A DNA stretch of 64,000 nucleotides, taken from the NCBI GenBank assembly GCA_029204225.1, contig CM055095.1, positions 69,478,110 through 69,542,109 on the forward strand, read 5' to 3'. The stretch comes from Diphasiastrum complanatum (Eukaryota; Streptophyta; Lycopodiopsida; Lycopodiales; Lycopodiaceae). Shown piece by piece: positions 31,396 to 43,472 of this stretch. Each line of letters begins with the position of its first letter. Position 1 is the first letter of the stretch. The notes below the pieces were generated by a model that did no database searches, was not told the DNA's origin, and saw only the letters and a program-made list of their open reading frames with translations. Both the position numbers and the translations under genes were made by a program.

Positions 31396-33381
31396 TCACT
31401 CCTTCACAAGTTCATTCACCCAGCCCAAATCAAAGCTGTCTACACAATCCAGCCGCTTATCTTTCCTCAGTTTGCCATAAATTTTTGCACGAAGCGCTCT
31501 GCCTGATTCTACCCTTGGCATATTGGCTTCTTCCTCTTCAATTATATCTGCATCCCACATCTCTACTGCTTCTTCATCTCCGGATGGGGTGCAAGGAACA
31601 CTCTGTGAACAGCGCCTAAGAGGTGATAGTCCAGATGAATAAAGAGGTGATGTCTTTGGTGCTTGGGCAGCTTGAGTTTGAATCCACATTGGATTTGCAC
31701 CTTTAAGCTCCAGCTGCTGCACAGCCGCAACCAGATCGACCACAGTTGTAGATGTTGGAGCAGTGCTATGGGGAGAGGAGGGTGCGGAAGCAAAGGTTTG
31801 TAGCAGCCTCCTTTGTCCGCAATTAGGAATTGCCAAAGTGGGTTTGGAATTAAGGGATTCCATGTGATGCCTTTGAACAGAGTTGTGGGGAATGTTCCCA
31901 GCAGAGCCTGCAACAGAGTTGCTGATCTGACCATGTGCAGCAAGGAGGGCTTGCGCTTGGGAAGCTGTGGACTGGGATGGAGATGGTGAATCAGATGCGC
32001 GAGAAACTGAGGGTGCTTGCCCATGACGGAAAGCACCATGTGCGGCAGCAACAGAAAGGGAATGCGAGAAAGTACTATGCCAATTGCTAGGAGAAGCTGG
32101 TGGGGATTCTATAGGAGAGGGAGGTGGTGAAAGCGTTAGTGGAGACTGTGTTAGCCTAAACAATGTGGATGTTGGAGATGAAACTTGAGAAGACGCACAG
32201 CAGATGCCACCCTGATTTGAACAGTTAAATGATGAAAGTTGAGCTGCTGCTTTGATACGAGGAGATCCTCCATGACAGCCATCATGCCAAGAGCAGGATC
32301 CATCAAACAGTCCTTGGACAAGACAACCAAAACTATCGTAAGGGACATTACTTCCATCAAACGAATCCGAGCAGAAGCTTTGCACCGAAGAGCTACCGTC
32401 AAAGCTGCCACAGCAAGAACCATTTTGCGCAATACATGCCTTTAAAGCGCTCAATTGTGTCCGACAGGAACCCCCGTTCCTGATGGCTGCTTGCGCAGCT
32501 TCTGGCAAGAGGCGGAGCTGCTCTGGAGTATGAGCAAAGAAACAGACTCTGCGTTTGCAGTTTCTTCCATCTTTACAAGGTTGCGTGCGGTATCGAGCGG
32601 GATGAAGCCAGCACTCAAAAACACCATGTGCGAATTCACAATCATCTCCTCTTTTGCAGTTTCCTTTTCTAAAATCTGCACAAGCAATAGCTGAGTAATG
32701 AAATCGGTGAGGATCCCGCCTCCTTGCCTTCTCCCCAGGATGAGCAAAGGGGCACTCAGTCCAGTCATGGCTTCTTCCTCTCATACAGCTCCTCACCTTA
32801 AACTCATACATGCGAAACTCATCGCAAGAGTACAAATCATCTGCTGACCAAGAATCCCCACACGTTCCTTTCGTTTGCAAGGGAACACCCCCAGACAAGT
32901 TCTTGAGATCGCAGAATAATCCTTCCATCATCATTCCAGAATTGGATCCGAAAAGGGATGAGTTCTCAGCATTGCTAGCCAGCTCTACAAAATCCGTGTT
33001 CACTTCAAAATCTTGACTTGAAGGCCAGAATTTTCCTCCAACACTCTCACCGTCAGCTGCATTCTTTATGTTATGGTCCTCCGCAGCGGAGGGCCTTGAA
33101 TGTGGAGTCGAAGAGCTGTGAGATGTTGCAGTCGTCCAGAGATTACTGTTGCAGTTGCAAAGAGTAGACGCAGCTCGTGGACTCCAAGAAACGTAAGGAT
33201 AAGTAACAGTCGTGCCTTCAGTAAATTCAGAAATGCTGTTAAGATCTTTCGGAATCTTGAGTGAGAGCGTTGAAGCTGATACATTTGGACTTTGAGGAGC
33301 AAGTGAAAAATTTTCAAAGCGCATTGTTGTGGAGACTGGATCCACAGAGAAGCCTGCATCATCTACAAAGACGCCTTGCAT
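31396..33381 (-). CDS. Plant arginine-rich tandem CCCH zinc finger (RR-TZF) protein
   Basis: The protein has 661 residues. The diagnostic module is complete: CX7CX5CX3H with Cys234, Cys242, Cys248, His252, a 16-residue spacer, then CX5CX4CX3H with Cys269, Cys275, Cys280, His284. It is preceded at 185-214 by the arginine-rich region ([30 protein letters not shown]). This arrangement is specific to plant RR-TZF proteins, which bind AU-rich mRNA, shuttle to P-bodies or stress granules, and act in hormone and stress responses. The rest is Ser/Pro-rich low complexity. The C-terminus ([26 protein letters not shown]) resembles the tail of the ankyrin-bearing subgroup, yet no ankyrin repeats are seen. 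I chose the ATG at 33381: the frame continues to 33465, but a likely splice acceptor at 33448 and an in-frame TGA at the end of the predicted upstream exon exclude earlier starts. It is the only intact host-type gene here. Confidence 0.93.
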   Translation of the reverse strand: MQGVFVDDAGFSVDPVSTTMRFENFSLAPQSPNVSASTLSLKIPKDLNSISEFTEGTTVTYPYVSWSPRAASTLCNCNSNLWTTATSHSSSTPHSRPSAAEDHNIKNAADGESVGGKFWPSSQDFEVNTDFVELASNAENSSLFGSNSGMMMEGLFCDLKNLSGGVPLQTKGTCGDSWSADDLYSCDEFRMYEFKVRSCMRGRSHDWTECPFAHPGEKARRRDPHRFHYSAIACADFRKGNCKRGDDCEFAHGVFECWLHPARYRTQPCKDGRNCKRRVCFFAHTPEQLRLLPEAAQAAIRNGGSCRTQLSALKACIAQNGSCCGSFDGSSSVQSFCSDSFDGSNVPYDSFGCLVQGLFDGSCSWHDGCHGGSPRIKAAAQLSSFNCSNQGGICCASSQVSSPTSTLFRLTQSPLTLSPPPSPIESPPASPSNWHSTFSHSLSVAAAHGAFRHGQAPSVSRASDSPSPSQSTASQAQALLAAHGQISNSVAGSAGNIPHNSVQRHHMESLNSKPTLAIPNCGQRRLLQTFASAPSSPHSTAPTSTTVVDLVAAVQQLELKGANPMWIQTQAAQAPKTSPLYSSGLSPLRRCSQSVPCTPSGDEEAVEMWDADIIEEEEANMPRVESGRALRAKIYGKLRKDKRLDCVDSFDLGWVNELVKE

Positions 33382-33447
33382 TCTGCCAGAGAGTAAAATT
33401 GCCCGGGTTTTCTTTCCTGGCCTCCTAGCCTCAAAACCCAAAGATGC

Positions 33448-34730
33448 CTGCAAAGGTATATACACAACAACTCCGCAAAATTAAACTTTTGAGCTACAAG
33501 CAATACATTCTACTAGACTTTCTTTGAAAAGCAAAGAAACGACGTACAATTAACACACCCAAAAAGATCAACCAGAATGTTCTTACTAGTATCAAGAATA
33601 TCTTTGCATTGCTAAATCACAAAACATACAGAACCAGAAGGATCAACCAGAACGTTCACACTACCATCAAGAACAACTTAGCAGAAAAAACTATTGCGTT
33701 GTTAGATCAAAAAAAAATATGAAACCAAAAAGATCTACCAGAATGTCAACACTACGACTACTAAACTGAGCAGAAAAACCCATTGCAACGTTGAACCACA
33801 AAAGTTACAAAACCAATAAGATCAAGCAAAACTTTCACAATGATATTAAGAACAGCTTTTAGCAGACGAAAACATTGCAATGTTAAATCACAAAACACAC
33901 AACCAAAAAGATCAAAAAGAAGTTTCACATTACTAATATTGAGAATAGCTTAGAAGACAAAACCATTCGCAATGTTAATCACAAACGTACCAAACCAGAA
34001 AGGTCAACCAGAATGTTCACACTACTACTATTCAGAATAGCTTGGCAGACAAAGTCATTGCAATGTTAATTTACAAAACAGTTAAAACCAGTAAGATCAA
34101 CCACAACATTCACGTTACTATTTAAGAACAACTTAGCAGACGAAACCACTGTGATGTTAAATCACAAAACATACAAAATCAAAAAGATTAACCAGAATGT
34201 TCATACTTCTAGTATCCAGTAAGATGATCAGCCAGAGTGTTTACGCTACTATTAAGTAATAAGAATAACTTAGCACACAAAACCATTGCAATGTTAAATC
34301 TTAAAATATGGAAAACCATAAAAATTAACCAGATCATTCACAATACTGATAAGAATTAGCAAACAGAAATCATTAATATGTTAAATCACAAAGAACATAA
34401 AACCAAACAGATCAACCAGAATGTTCACTCTATTTTCAAGAATAACGCACAAAACCATTGCAATGTTAATCACAAAGAAGACAAAGCCACAATGATCAAC
34501 CAGAATGTTCACACTACTTTTAAAAATAAATAAACAAAACCATTGCAATGTCAAATCACAATTAAACATGTAAAACCAGAAAGATCCAACCAGAATGTTC
34601 ACACTATTATCAGGAACAACTTAGCACACAAAACCATTGCAATGTTAAATCACACAAAATACAAACCAAAATGATCAACCAGAACGTTCACACTGCTACT
34701 ATTCAGAATAACAATTGCAATGCTACTCAC
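33448..34730 (-). other. Predicted 5' UTR intron of the CCCH gene, 1283 bp
   Basis: On the minus strand a donor GTGAGT begins at 34730 (context GTGATCT then GTGAGTAGC). An acceptor ends at 33448 (ATACCTTTGCAG before GCATCTTTGGG). Joining them places TGA TCT directly before the GCA codon of the open frame, which makes the upstream exon untranslated and the ATG at 33381 the first in-frame start. The intron body is almost wholly tandem repeat. This is predicted from sequence only. Confidence 0.6.
33560..34720. repeat. Degenerate tandem repeat, period about 88 bp, 13-14 units
   Basis: The phrase GATCAACCAGAATGTTCAC or a close variant recurs near 33567, 33641, 33731, 33821, 33910, 34002, 34093, 34187, 34223, 34322, 34410, 34493, 34586 and 34672. 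Between occurrences run CAAAACCATTGCAATGTTAAATCACAAA-like words. Spacing is mostly 75-95 bp, with one short unit at 34187-34223. The copies differ by scattered substitutions, so the array is old. Confidence 0.85.
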
Positions 34731-35450
34731 AGATCACACGCAATCAAAGCGGAAAAACTCTCAGAATTCCTCTGCAAGAAGCTCAGCCTACTCCATCACC
34801 CACCAACACAAGTCACAAAACAACAGTCGCTTCACTTAATAAGCTAGGCTAAGCTTTAGCCATAGCTACCGCGCCTGCAAACCCATCACGATCCGCCATC
34901 GAGTGGGCACAATTCAGCGAGGCAACGCCATGTACGACCGCCCATCACTGGATCGTAGGGAAGCAGCAAAAGCAATGCAAAGCTGAAGAATGGCGACATA
35001 AAGGAACGAACCAAGCATCCACAATTAGCATCCACTAATCATCCCAATTAGTCCTAATCACCCCCACTAATAGTCCCACTTACTACTAATCCCAGAACGC
35101 AAAGGCGGCGCTTGGAATTGCTTCCACCTGTTCTTATAAACCCGAGACCCATTAACCCGAGGTTTAACCAACCCCACCCACTAACCCGGGTTAACGAACC
35201 CGGCCCCCGTGAAAGGCATCATTCGATGGTTGAGGGACGATGACGTGCCCGTCAGTAAGTGGCACGCCCGTCATCGGAGGCAGATTTTTCGGATTTTCTG
35301 TTCTTTAATACTGCGACGGTGGTAGAATATGGAATAGGTGGAGGCGTACGAGTGGCGACGGGTGTCTGAGACCATGTGAAAGCTCCTGCATCACGCCACC
35401 CGTCGCATTTTGGTGGGGACCGACGTCAACTATCATTTAGAAAATTTAGA
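34731..35450 (-). promoter_or_regulatory. Likely first exon and promoter of the CCCH gene
   Basis: This non-repetitive, GC-richer block stands out from the surrounding AT-rich DNA and lies just upstream of the predicted donor site. A short upstream ORF of five codons is at 34914-34931 on the minus strand, relevant only if transcription starts further upstream. I could not choose a single TATA box; AT-rich candidates lie near 35460. Confidence 0.4.
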
Positions 35451-36430
35451 TACCGATCCATATATATATTGTATTTTGATAATTGTTTGGGGTAAATTTG
35501 GCAAGCTGGAAAATTTCCACATGCCTTGGTGTTGTCCAACAATTTGTTGAGGGTCTTTTCACTACTAACCGCTATTAAAAGATCACTTATTTCGAAAACA
35601 TTTCGATTCCATGGTATTAAAAATTATTTTATTCGAGTCGAGTGTTGATACAACAACAGTATTCAAACTAGCATGATCGAGACGAGTGTTGCAAGGTTGA
35701 TATCAACCAATTAGCTTGGCCTGATTGTTTATATGTACAGATTGTTTTGAAGGATGACATGCAATCGTTGAAAGACATGACAATTTTTCTAATGCAATAC
35801 ACAATCGAAAATACAATATTAGTTGGCCTCTATTGCAACCTTGAATCTATTGCCCTACATATTTGAATTCTAGCTACCACGCAAAAATACATACATGAGC
35901 AAAACGCATGGTTTGCTTAGTACGAGTATTGCCAATGCCAAAGCCATGGGTATTGACCCAAGTATTCACACGACTAATGTTAGGGGACAGTTCTCAACTG
36001 TAGTATCACATAAACATATATCAACAAAATAAGTTTTGTGATACTCGAGTTGATACGTATGTTTATACCCATCAAGCATCTATGTATATGTACTCATCGA
36101 ACATTGGTACCTACATCATTTATAGAAAAGTCTATAATTGGCTTCTTACTACAAGCAAGCAACTACTCGCTGAAAGTTGAGACAAAAATGTGATTGGTAT
36201 TACCCCATGGAGCCAACCTCACTTCACTACCTCCATTTAACCTACTCATGTAATCGGGCTTACGAACTAGCTCACCAAGGCATGCTCCATGATGCCTTGC
36301 AGTCGTTAGCTCTCCAATATCTGATTCAATTATGTCATGACATTACTATCTAGCCTACCACATTCTTATGAACTTGTAGAACGTGATTTCCATTTCTCTC
36401 TAAGAAGAAACTCAAAGGAAATGAAGTGGT
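35451..36430. other. AT-rich spacer
   Basis: I see no gene and no repeat I can name. Confidence 0.35.
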
Positions 36431-38437
36431 TCAAATTCTAACAACATTGCTTTGTTTTCCAAGGAAAAGCATTATAAGAAGCATTCCAAGAATACTAAAT
36501 CCTCTACTCATGTCAACAACGTGCATCATGAACAAGCTCCTCCAGCAAATTTAACTTTAATATTAAACAATCAAAAATTGTTTTGCAACTACTATAAGAA
36601 ACTTGGCCATGACATTAAAGATTATAGAGAACCAAAGCATTCAATGAGAGCAAAAGATAGCAGCAACATCAAAATGAAGCGGTTGATCATCAAGGTCCAA
36701 CTACAATATTTGAAGATCAGAAGCTGTTTATGGCTCAAGCTTCATCGCACTTAGATGAGGATTCTTGATACTTTGACTTCTAAGAGGAGAGGAGCATGAC
36801 TTAGATGAAGATTCTTGATACCTTGATACAACCAAGTGAGGGTATGACTTCTAAGAGGAGCTGGTTCAAATACTTCACTGCTTCACATCATAGTTTATCC
36901 ATTTAGGAGACTCAAGCTCTCACCAAATTGAAGGTCAGGGCATTACGAAAATCTTCACAAACTGCTATTCGGAAACTCATTATTGATGTGTTAAGTTAAT
37001 GTTCTTGATTTAACCAAGAAATAATTGTTCTATCAGTAGGATTGCTAATCTAGGACATAAAATCCTATTTGTTGACAAAGAATGTCAGATTCTAAATAAT
37101 AAAAAATGAACTCTTGCCAAATGCATGAGGCATTGTTATTTCTATAAACTTAGTTATGATTTTTCATAGAAGGCTCAAGCCATGATTTCTCAAGCCTCAT
37201 CTGAGAACACTAATATTCTACGGCATCAGAGATTAGGACATCTCAATATAAGAAGCCTAACATACACGTATAAATGATCCTATTATATGCAGGTCCTCTT
37301 CCACTTACAAGTGTGACCCAACGGGGTTGGCTCAACTGGTTAGCTTGGCATCCAAAGTTTCTTTGGTCCCAGGTTCGAGCCTCCCCTTGGAAACCAAGAA
37401 GCACTTACAAGTGTGAGCCTTGTATTCTAGGCAAGTATGCAAGAAGTTATATTCTCTAGAAATCAAACTCATAGAGCTTCCAACCTTCTTGACTTAATCC
37501 ATTTGGATATTTGTCGACCAGTGCAACCTTTTTCTATTGGAAGTGCCCAATAATTCATTACTTTCATTAATGATTATTCAATTGAATTTGAGGCATTCCA
37601 ATGCTTTCAAATGATTGTGTGAAAGTTGTATGTTATAAAAACATGCTAGAAAACTTTCAAATCTGATCATGTACATAGTTCCAAAGGCTTGCTTGATACT
37701 GTGCATAGTGACATTTGTGATCTAATGCATACTCCATATCTAGAGGGAACAAAGTGTTCTTTAACTTCCATAAATGATTATTCTAGGAGGTGGTAGCACA
37801 CTTCTTAAAGCAAAAGCTTAAAGCATCGATATTCTTTATGATGTTCAAAGTAGAATCGAAAATACAAATTAGCTAAATGTTAAAATTCCTTCAATCAGAT
37901 GGTAAAAGAGAATATATCTATATTGAATTCTTATATTATTGTTCGAGTAATGGTATCATTCATCAATTGACAACAAGCTATTCTCCGCAATTGAATGGCA
38001 TAGTAGAAAGGAGGAACAAAACTTTGGTGTATTGTGCTAGTGCTATGCTTGCACATGCATCTCTCTTCAGTAGAAGTTGTGCAACAACAACCTATAATCG
38101 AGTAGATGCACTACCAAGAGTCTGAATAATCAAACTTGTATTCAAGTTTTGGACCAAATTAATACATTACGTCAAGAGTCTAAAAGATTTTGGTTGCATA
38201 GTTTATGCTCAAATTTCAAATGATCTAAGAAAGAAACTAGATAACTCTAGTATTAAAACTATCTTTGTTTTTTATTCCATAGTTAATAAAGCTTATAAGA
38301 TTTATAACCTTACAACATGAAAGATATTTGTGAGCAAGAATGCCATCTTTCTTGGAGATTAAATTCTGAACCTTAAAGGTAAAAACAAGATATTTGTACG
38401 TCAAGGTGATGTACCTCCATGTTGGCTGCAACAGCAA
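36431..38437 (+). pseudogene. Highly decayed Copia gag to integrase fragment
   Basis: The frame 36452-36754 holds gag sequence with a dead knuckle (CNYYKKLGHDIKDYRE, two zinc Cys changed to Tyr). At 37180-37260 there is a GAG-pre-integrase trace (LRHQRLGHLNIRSL), then CEPCILGKYARS at about 37410-37450. An integrase piece at 37877-38125 has LKFLQSDGKREYI and YSPQLNGIVERRNKTL, with the catalytic Glu context kept. Many stops separate these. A SINE has inserted at 37317. RT on the same strand does not follow; at 38450 the strand of similarity switches. Confidence 0.65.
37302..37416 (+). mobile_element. Minimal tRNA-derived SINE, 85-bp body with 15-bp target duplications
   Basis: The body 37317-37401 contains a pol III A box TGGCTCAACTGG (37328-37339) and a B box GGTTCGAGCC (37372-37381), 32 bp apart, in a tRNA-like layout. 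It is bounded by perfect 15-bp direct repeats CACTTACAAGTGTGA at 37302-37316 and 37402-37416. Removing the body and one repeat reunites the Copia coding stretch before the CEPCILGK motif. It has no poly(A) tail and no non-tRNA body, so it is far shorter than typical plant SINEs. It could be a tRNA-related head copied alone. A functional tRNA gene is unlikely because the ends do not pair into a 7-bp acceptor stem. Confidence 0.75.
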
Positions 38438-38449
38438 AAGCTAGGAGAA

Positions 38450-39157
38450 TTTTCATCGAGGAATGCTTGAATACAAGGCTGAAGGTCTCATTCTAGTCGA
38501 TGTTTGAGATCTGTGAAAATTCTCATGCTACTAGTCGAGCCTTCCTTCGATTGATACTCCCGTCAGCTTTGTACTTGATCTTAAAGACCCATTTGAAATT
38601 GATGAGATTGTTGTTAGTAGGTAGTTTGACAATTGACCATGTCTGGTTCTCGATCAGAGAGGCATACTCTTTGTCCATCACTCTAGAAATCTGAGTCTGA
38701 TTGGCTGGGTGCCTCTTAGACAATAGTCAGTTCTTGAATGAAAGAATAGACAGACTCATCAATGTACCTTATAGGTTGTGTGCGCACTTTGATTGATCTT
38801 TGTGGAGGTGGCGTAGGCTGATAATCACGTCCTTGTTTTTTTTGCTCCTAAGTAGTAGCAACGCCTTTTTCAGACTTGTTGTCGAATAATTCTTTGATTG
38901 TCGGCACGTTCAAACATGAGGCTTGAATTGTCATGTCGATGGCATGAGTAGATGATAATTTGCACGGAACTTTGCTCTTGTTTTTAAATTTGATAAACTA
39001 ATCCTTGATAAAGATGACGTCCCTGTTAAATAATATCTTCGAGGTATCAGGATCATACAGCTTGTAGGTTATTATCTGAAGAAGCATAACCAATGTGGAT
39101 GGATTTGAAGCTTTGGGAGTCCAATTTTTTCCTTGTCTCTTTTGGGATCTGTGTGTA
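38450..39157 (-). pseudogene. Copia integrase C-terminus to RT start remnant
   Basis: The minus frame 38523-38723 encodes the beginning of RT: MDKEYASLIENQTWSIVKLP, then FKWVFKIKYKADGSI and KARLVA. Weak integrase C-terminal similarity, with stops, lies at 38980-39150. No YVDD box follows because the element ends at about 38450 against a plus-strand integrase fragment, giving a tail-to-tail junction of two broken copies. Confidence 0.6.
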
Positions 39158-39333
39158 GTGTTGGAGTTAATCTTCACTCTTACTCACCTAAACTCATTTT
39201 CTAAGCACTACGATATTCTCTCTCTACAATGAAAGCAGCCTTACTCGCATAAGTGTTCGTGAATCGTTCGTCCTTCGAGTCAAGGCTCGTTGACTTTTGC
39301 GTTGCGGCAAAGTTGTAGGAGTTCACCATTTCT
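39158..39333 (-). repeat. Truncated Copia LTR start
   Basis: On the minus strand TGTAGAAATGGTGAACTCC starts directly after a purine tract (GTTCAAGAAGGAG). The first about 90 bp are closely similar to the LTR at 43473, sharing AAAGTCAACGAGCCTTGACT. Similarity stops after about 39245 and the left boundary is uncertain. Confidence 0.5.
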
Positions 39334-40780
39334 ACACTCCTTCTTGAACCTTGCAGCTTTGCACGTTTAATCCAATTGTCTTTGCAAAGAGTGGCTTGTC
39401 GAGCGGCTTCGTGAGTAGATTTGCAATCATGTCTTTTGATTTTATGTATTGGACCTGGAGCTCTTCTTTCGAGATTAAATCTCGAATGTGATGGTACTTC
39501 AAAGGTATGTGTTTTGCCTTTGAATAGAAGACAAGATTCTGGGATAGATAAATGGCACTCTGAGAGTCCATCATCATCGTGCATGGCCCTTCTTGTGGTA
39601 TCCCGATTGCTTCCAGCATCATCTGCAGCCACACTACCTCGTTCGCCACTTTTGAAGCTGTGACGTATTCAGCTTCACAAGAGAATTGAGCTACCAAGGT
39701 TTGCTTTTTGCATACCCAGCTGATTGCAGCTCCGCACGCTATGGTACATCCTCCAGTTATGGGCTTGTTGTCATCTTTGCAGCTCGCCCAGCTTGCATCA
39801 CTGTAGTGGTGCAGCTCGAATCCTTTTCTTTCGTCTTCAGCTCTGTAGGTTAGTCCCATATTTTGGATACCCTTAAGATACTATAGGATTCGTTTTGCCA
39901 TTTGCCAATGTGCCATGCTAGGATTAGAAGAGAATTGGCTTAAGGCGTAAACAAATAAAGCTAGATAGGGTCTGATACAAATTGTAAGGTACATCAGACT
40001 ACCGATCAAGTTTTGGTAGGGTATACCTGCCATCTTTTGTTCTTCCTCTTCTGTTTTTGGGCAATTCTGCTTCGTCAGCTTGGCTCCAGCTATCATTGGT
40101 GTGGTTCTTTGCAGTCCAGCATGTGATACTGTTTGAGCACCTTTTTGGCATATTCAGACTGACTCAAGTGCATTTCGCCCTTCGTTCGATCTCTTATGAT
40201 CTTCAGCCTGAGGCATTTTGTTGCTTCTCCAAGATCTGTGATTTCATAACTTTTGGAAATCTGACTCTTCGTGTCCTTGATCAGCATCAAGGAATTTTCT
40301 ATCATCAGAGAATCGTCCACGAAAATAGTCAGTATCACAAAATCTTTTTCTACTCTTTTTATATAGACATTACAGTCCGGTTGTGTAGGATTGAAGTCTA
40401 GAGACTTCAGAAGACTATCGAGCTTCTTATACCAAGCTAGTGATGCATGTTTTAGACCATAGATGCATCTCTGCAACCGACAGACATATTGTCGATTGTC
40501 GGGGTCTTCAAATCCTTCAGGCTGCCTCATGAAGATTTTTTCCTCTAGATCTCCATGGAGAAAGGTTGTTTTCACATCAATCTGGTGAATTTCCAGATTG
40601 TGCTGTGTGGCGTATGCAAAGAGTAGTCGTATGCTTGTCATCTTGACCATCGACGAATATGTGTCGAAATAATCAACACCATATCTCTATGTGTAGCCCT
40701 TCGTGACAAGCCTTGCCTTGTAGCAGCCAACGGTGCCATTTGATTTCATCTTCTTCTTGTACACCCACTTGTAGTCGACG
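39332..40780 (-). pseudogene. Copia RT and RNase H, frameshifted
   Basis: Three minus frames form the 3' part of pol. 40093-40650 is RT with IHQIDVKTTFLHGDLEEKIFM, CIYGLKHASLAWYKKL and a catalytic box FVDD in place of YVDD. 39881-40096 has the LIGSLMYLTICIRPYL stretch. 39332-39859 is RNase H with HYSDASWASCKDDNK, SWVCKKQTLVAQFSCEAEYV and the end ANLLTKPLDK. This is a different Copia lineage from the 20-kb element: the RNase H has the SWVCKKQ variant and the gap to its LTR is short. Frameshifts and a missing 5' half make it nonfunctional. Confidence 0.8.
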
Positions 40781-40829
40781 ATCTTTCTGTTTTTTGGAGA
40801 CACGCGACTACACATCACAGAATAGATTC

Positions 40830-41120
40830 CATTCTAGCAATCAAGACAGTGTAAGACAAGGAGATGCACGAAAATAGAGCAATCAATTATCAGTTTGATT
40901 TTTAGAGCAAGATCGTCAGTGTCTCGCTCGTTGGCGGCCTGATGCTCTGCTCTTTCGCTGTGTTCTGCTCGTTGGCAAACTTTCGTGCACAACTCTTTTG
41001 TTTCTAGTCTTTTTCTTTTTCTTGCTCTACTCTCTATGTCTCACTGTATCTCTCTGTATCTTACAGTCTTACTTTATGATCCAGAAGGATCCATAGCTTG
41101 GGGGCTAGATCCATACAATC
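40830..41120 (-). repeat. LTR fragment of the same lineage
   Basis: 41000-41110 is the reverse complement of the 43830-43925 part of the LTR at 43473, sharing the string GTAAGATACAGAGAGATACAG. It suggests that the minus element's 5' LTR once lay here. No clear PBS was found. Confidence 0.5.
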
Positions 41121-41179
41121 TAGGTTTGGTTGGGCTGGTTTATCCACCACCCATTCCCTTGTGTTGTTGCTTTGTTTGA

Positions 41180-42380
41180 CATGCTTAGACTAGTATCCTA
41201 TGTGTAGGACTTTATACCTGTTATGTGATGTATTGTACACAATGCTCATTTCTTGCTAGTTTGTTTGTTGTTTAGATGGCTTGGCTACAATATGTTGGGG
41301 TAAAGTCAAATAACATTAGCATAACATTAATGGGGGACCATCCAATGATGCAGTTTTCAGTTGAGTGTGGACCCCTTCACTTTATAGCATGTACAAAATC
41401 AATTGACACGTTTTTTCTTCAAAAATTGTTGCTAGTAATGGCTATGCACAGCATTGATGCCTCACAATTTCCTGATAGTCTAGGAAACCTCATGGTCCAA
41501 ATGTTTTTTGTTAAAAAAGAACATCATTCCTCAATGAATTTGATGTAATTGAAATTATGTATGAGGAACTTACATGAAACTTGGAATGTTTCATTTTCAC
41601 TTGGGAGTAATATGATCTTTTGACATTACATACTCAATATTTGTCAACTTATTTAAGATTTGCTTGTGGACAAACCGATCTATGTGTTTGCTACATGAGC
41701 TTCAAATAGATAAAAATGCATGAAGTTTCATATGTAGTCTATCTTCGTTCATGCAATTGCCACCAAAGAGAACATACTTTTAAAACATTTCATTTGGTCA
41801 ATGGTCAGTACTCTCTATTGTTCCATGTAACAATAGTTACCAACATTTGGCACATGGCATTTAGATGACATTTCTATAAACAATGTGCATGGGTATGTTT
41901 AGTTTCTCGATAAGAATTTTAATAGCATGTGTGAGTCCACCAATGATGGGACATCGGGTACTAGATTTGTCTCCCAAATTTCTATTGGATCAAGTCAAGG
42001 ATAAGGCCTCCTTTTACGTGTTTGAATTTATAGAGTTTTCAAATTCACACTTAGTAGAGGATAATGATGAGATTATAATGAAAGAATGACATCCCATCAC
42101 TTTGAAGTTAATGATTTTGAGCCATTTCCACTTGCTATGTAGTTACACCTTTTTATAACAAGATGGGCTCCTTAATCATCCAGTCAATATTTGAAAAGGG
42201 TAATGGACATTATATTCAAGTTAAAATGGTGATTGTATTAAAAAGAGCAAAATTTGAGTCCTTTAAGAATTAAATGTTAAGTAAATTGTTTCAAAAGGGC
42301 AAACTTTGAGTCTTTAAGAAATTAAATGTCAGGCTAAATTTCTACAATGAGCATTGTCATCATCAATGTGTTGTGAATTT
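41180..42380. other. AT-rich spacer
   Basis: No gene recognised. Short frames at 41276-41548 and 41883-42089 lack motifs. Confidence 0.35.
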
Positions 42381-42389
42381 AGTTAAGAA

Positions 42390-43467
42390 GTTCGAAATGA
42401 CATCATAGAAGCATGGTACGTGTGGGAGTTAGTTGATCTACCACTTGGAAAGAAACCCATTGACAACAAATGGGTGTTTAGAACAAAGTTTCATGCAGAT
42501 GGCACGATAGCAAAGCATAAGGCACGCCTAGTAGTGAAGGGCTATGAGCAAAACAAAGGAATTGACTATGAAGAGACATTTGCTCCAGTGGCTAAGTGGA
42601 CTACGCTACGCCTTATCATCGCCTTAGCATCTCATTTTGGGTGGAAGATCCATCAAATGGATGTGAAGTCCACATTTTTGAATGGTAGCTTAGAGGAAGA
42701 GGTTTACATGGTCCAACCACAGGGCTTTATGGCAAAGGGACAAGAACATAAGGTGTGCAAGCTACGCAAAGCACTTTATGGCCTTAAGCAAGCGCCACAC
42801 ATATGGTATGGACGCATTGACCATTACTTTCTTTCTCATGAGTTTGTAAGGACAAATTCAGATCCAAATCTTTATGTTCTTATAAATGGAGATAGCATTG
42901 CCTTGATTGTACTTTATGTTGATGATATTATTATCACGAGCAATGATGAGAATCTCATTCATTCTATCAAAGCCAACTTATGCAAGCAATTTGAGATGAC
43001 AAAATTAGATCTTATGCACTATTGCTTGGGTGTCGAAGTATGGCAAAATGGCAATGATACCAGACTATGTCAAAGCAAATATGTGCGCGAGATATTAGAG
43101 AGATTTTGCATGACAGAGTGCAAACCTTCCATCACTCCTTGCGAAGCTGGTAAGAAGTTGTCTCGTGTTTATGATAGTGCACAGGTTGACGCTACCTTAT
43201 TTGGTCAGCTAGTTGGGAGTTTGATCTATCTTATGACTACACCTCCTGATATTTGCTATGTTGTAAGTCTAATTAGCCAATTCATGTCATCACCCACTAT
43301 GGATCATTGGAAAGCTGCGAAGAGGATCTTGAAATATGTGAAAGGTACACCTAATCTTGGCTTGGTCTACAGAAGACAAAGTACTTTACCTAAGTTGCAA
43401 GGCTATGTTGATGTTGATTGGGCAGGAAATGTAGATGACTGAAAATCAACAATAGGTTAGCGGTTGT
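42390..43467 (+). pseudogene. Copia reverse transcriptase (340 codons), interrupted in RNase H
   Basis: The frame 42420-43442 is open through the whole RT: WELVDLPLGKKPIDNKWVF, a KARLVVKGYEQNKGIDYEET stretch, HQMDVKSTFLNGSLEEEVYM, LYGLKQAPHIWY and the YVDD box in LIVLYVDDIIITSND. It enters RNase H with YVDVDWAGNVDD and then stops. The next codons, still similar to RNase H, are cut at 43472 by an inserted Copia derivative, and the domain resumes at 44894. Gag, protease and integrase are absent upstream. The reading frame is surprisingly well kept for a fragment. Confidence 0.85.
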
Positions 43468-43472
43468 TTTTT

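Noticed and set aside
33382..33465. Using the upstream ATG at 33465 as the start of the CCCH protein
   Set aside because: Its first codons lie inside the predicted intron, and the joined upstream exon has an in-frame stop just before the junction.
33560..34720. CRISPR-like array
   Set aside because: The units are contiguous diverged tandem repeats with no constant-length unique spacers, in a plant gene.
37317..37401. Functional tRNA gene
   Set aside because: A and B boxes are present, but the ends do not pair into an acceptor stem, and perfect target duplications mark it as a SINE.
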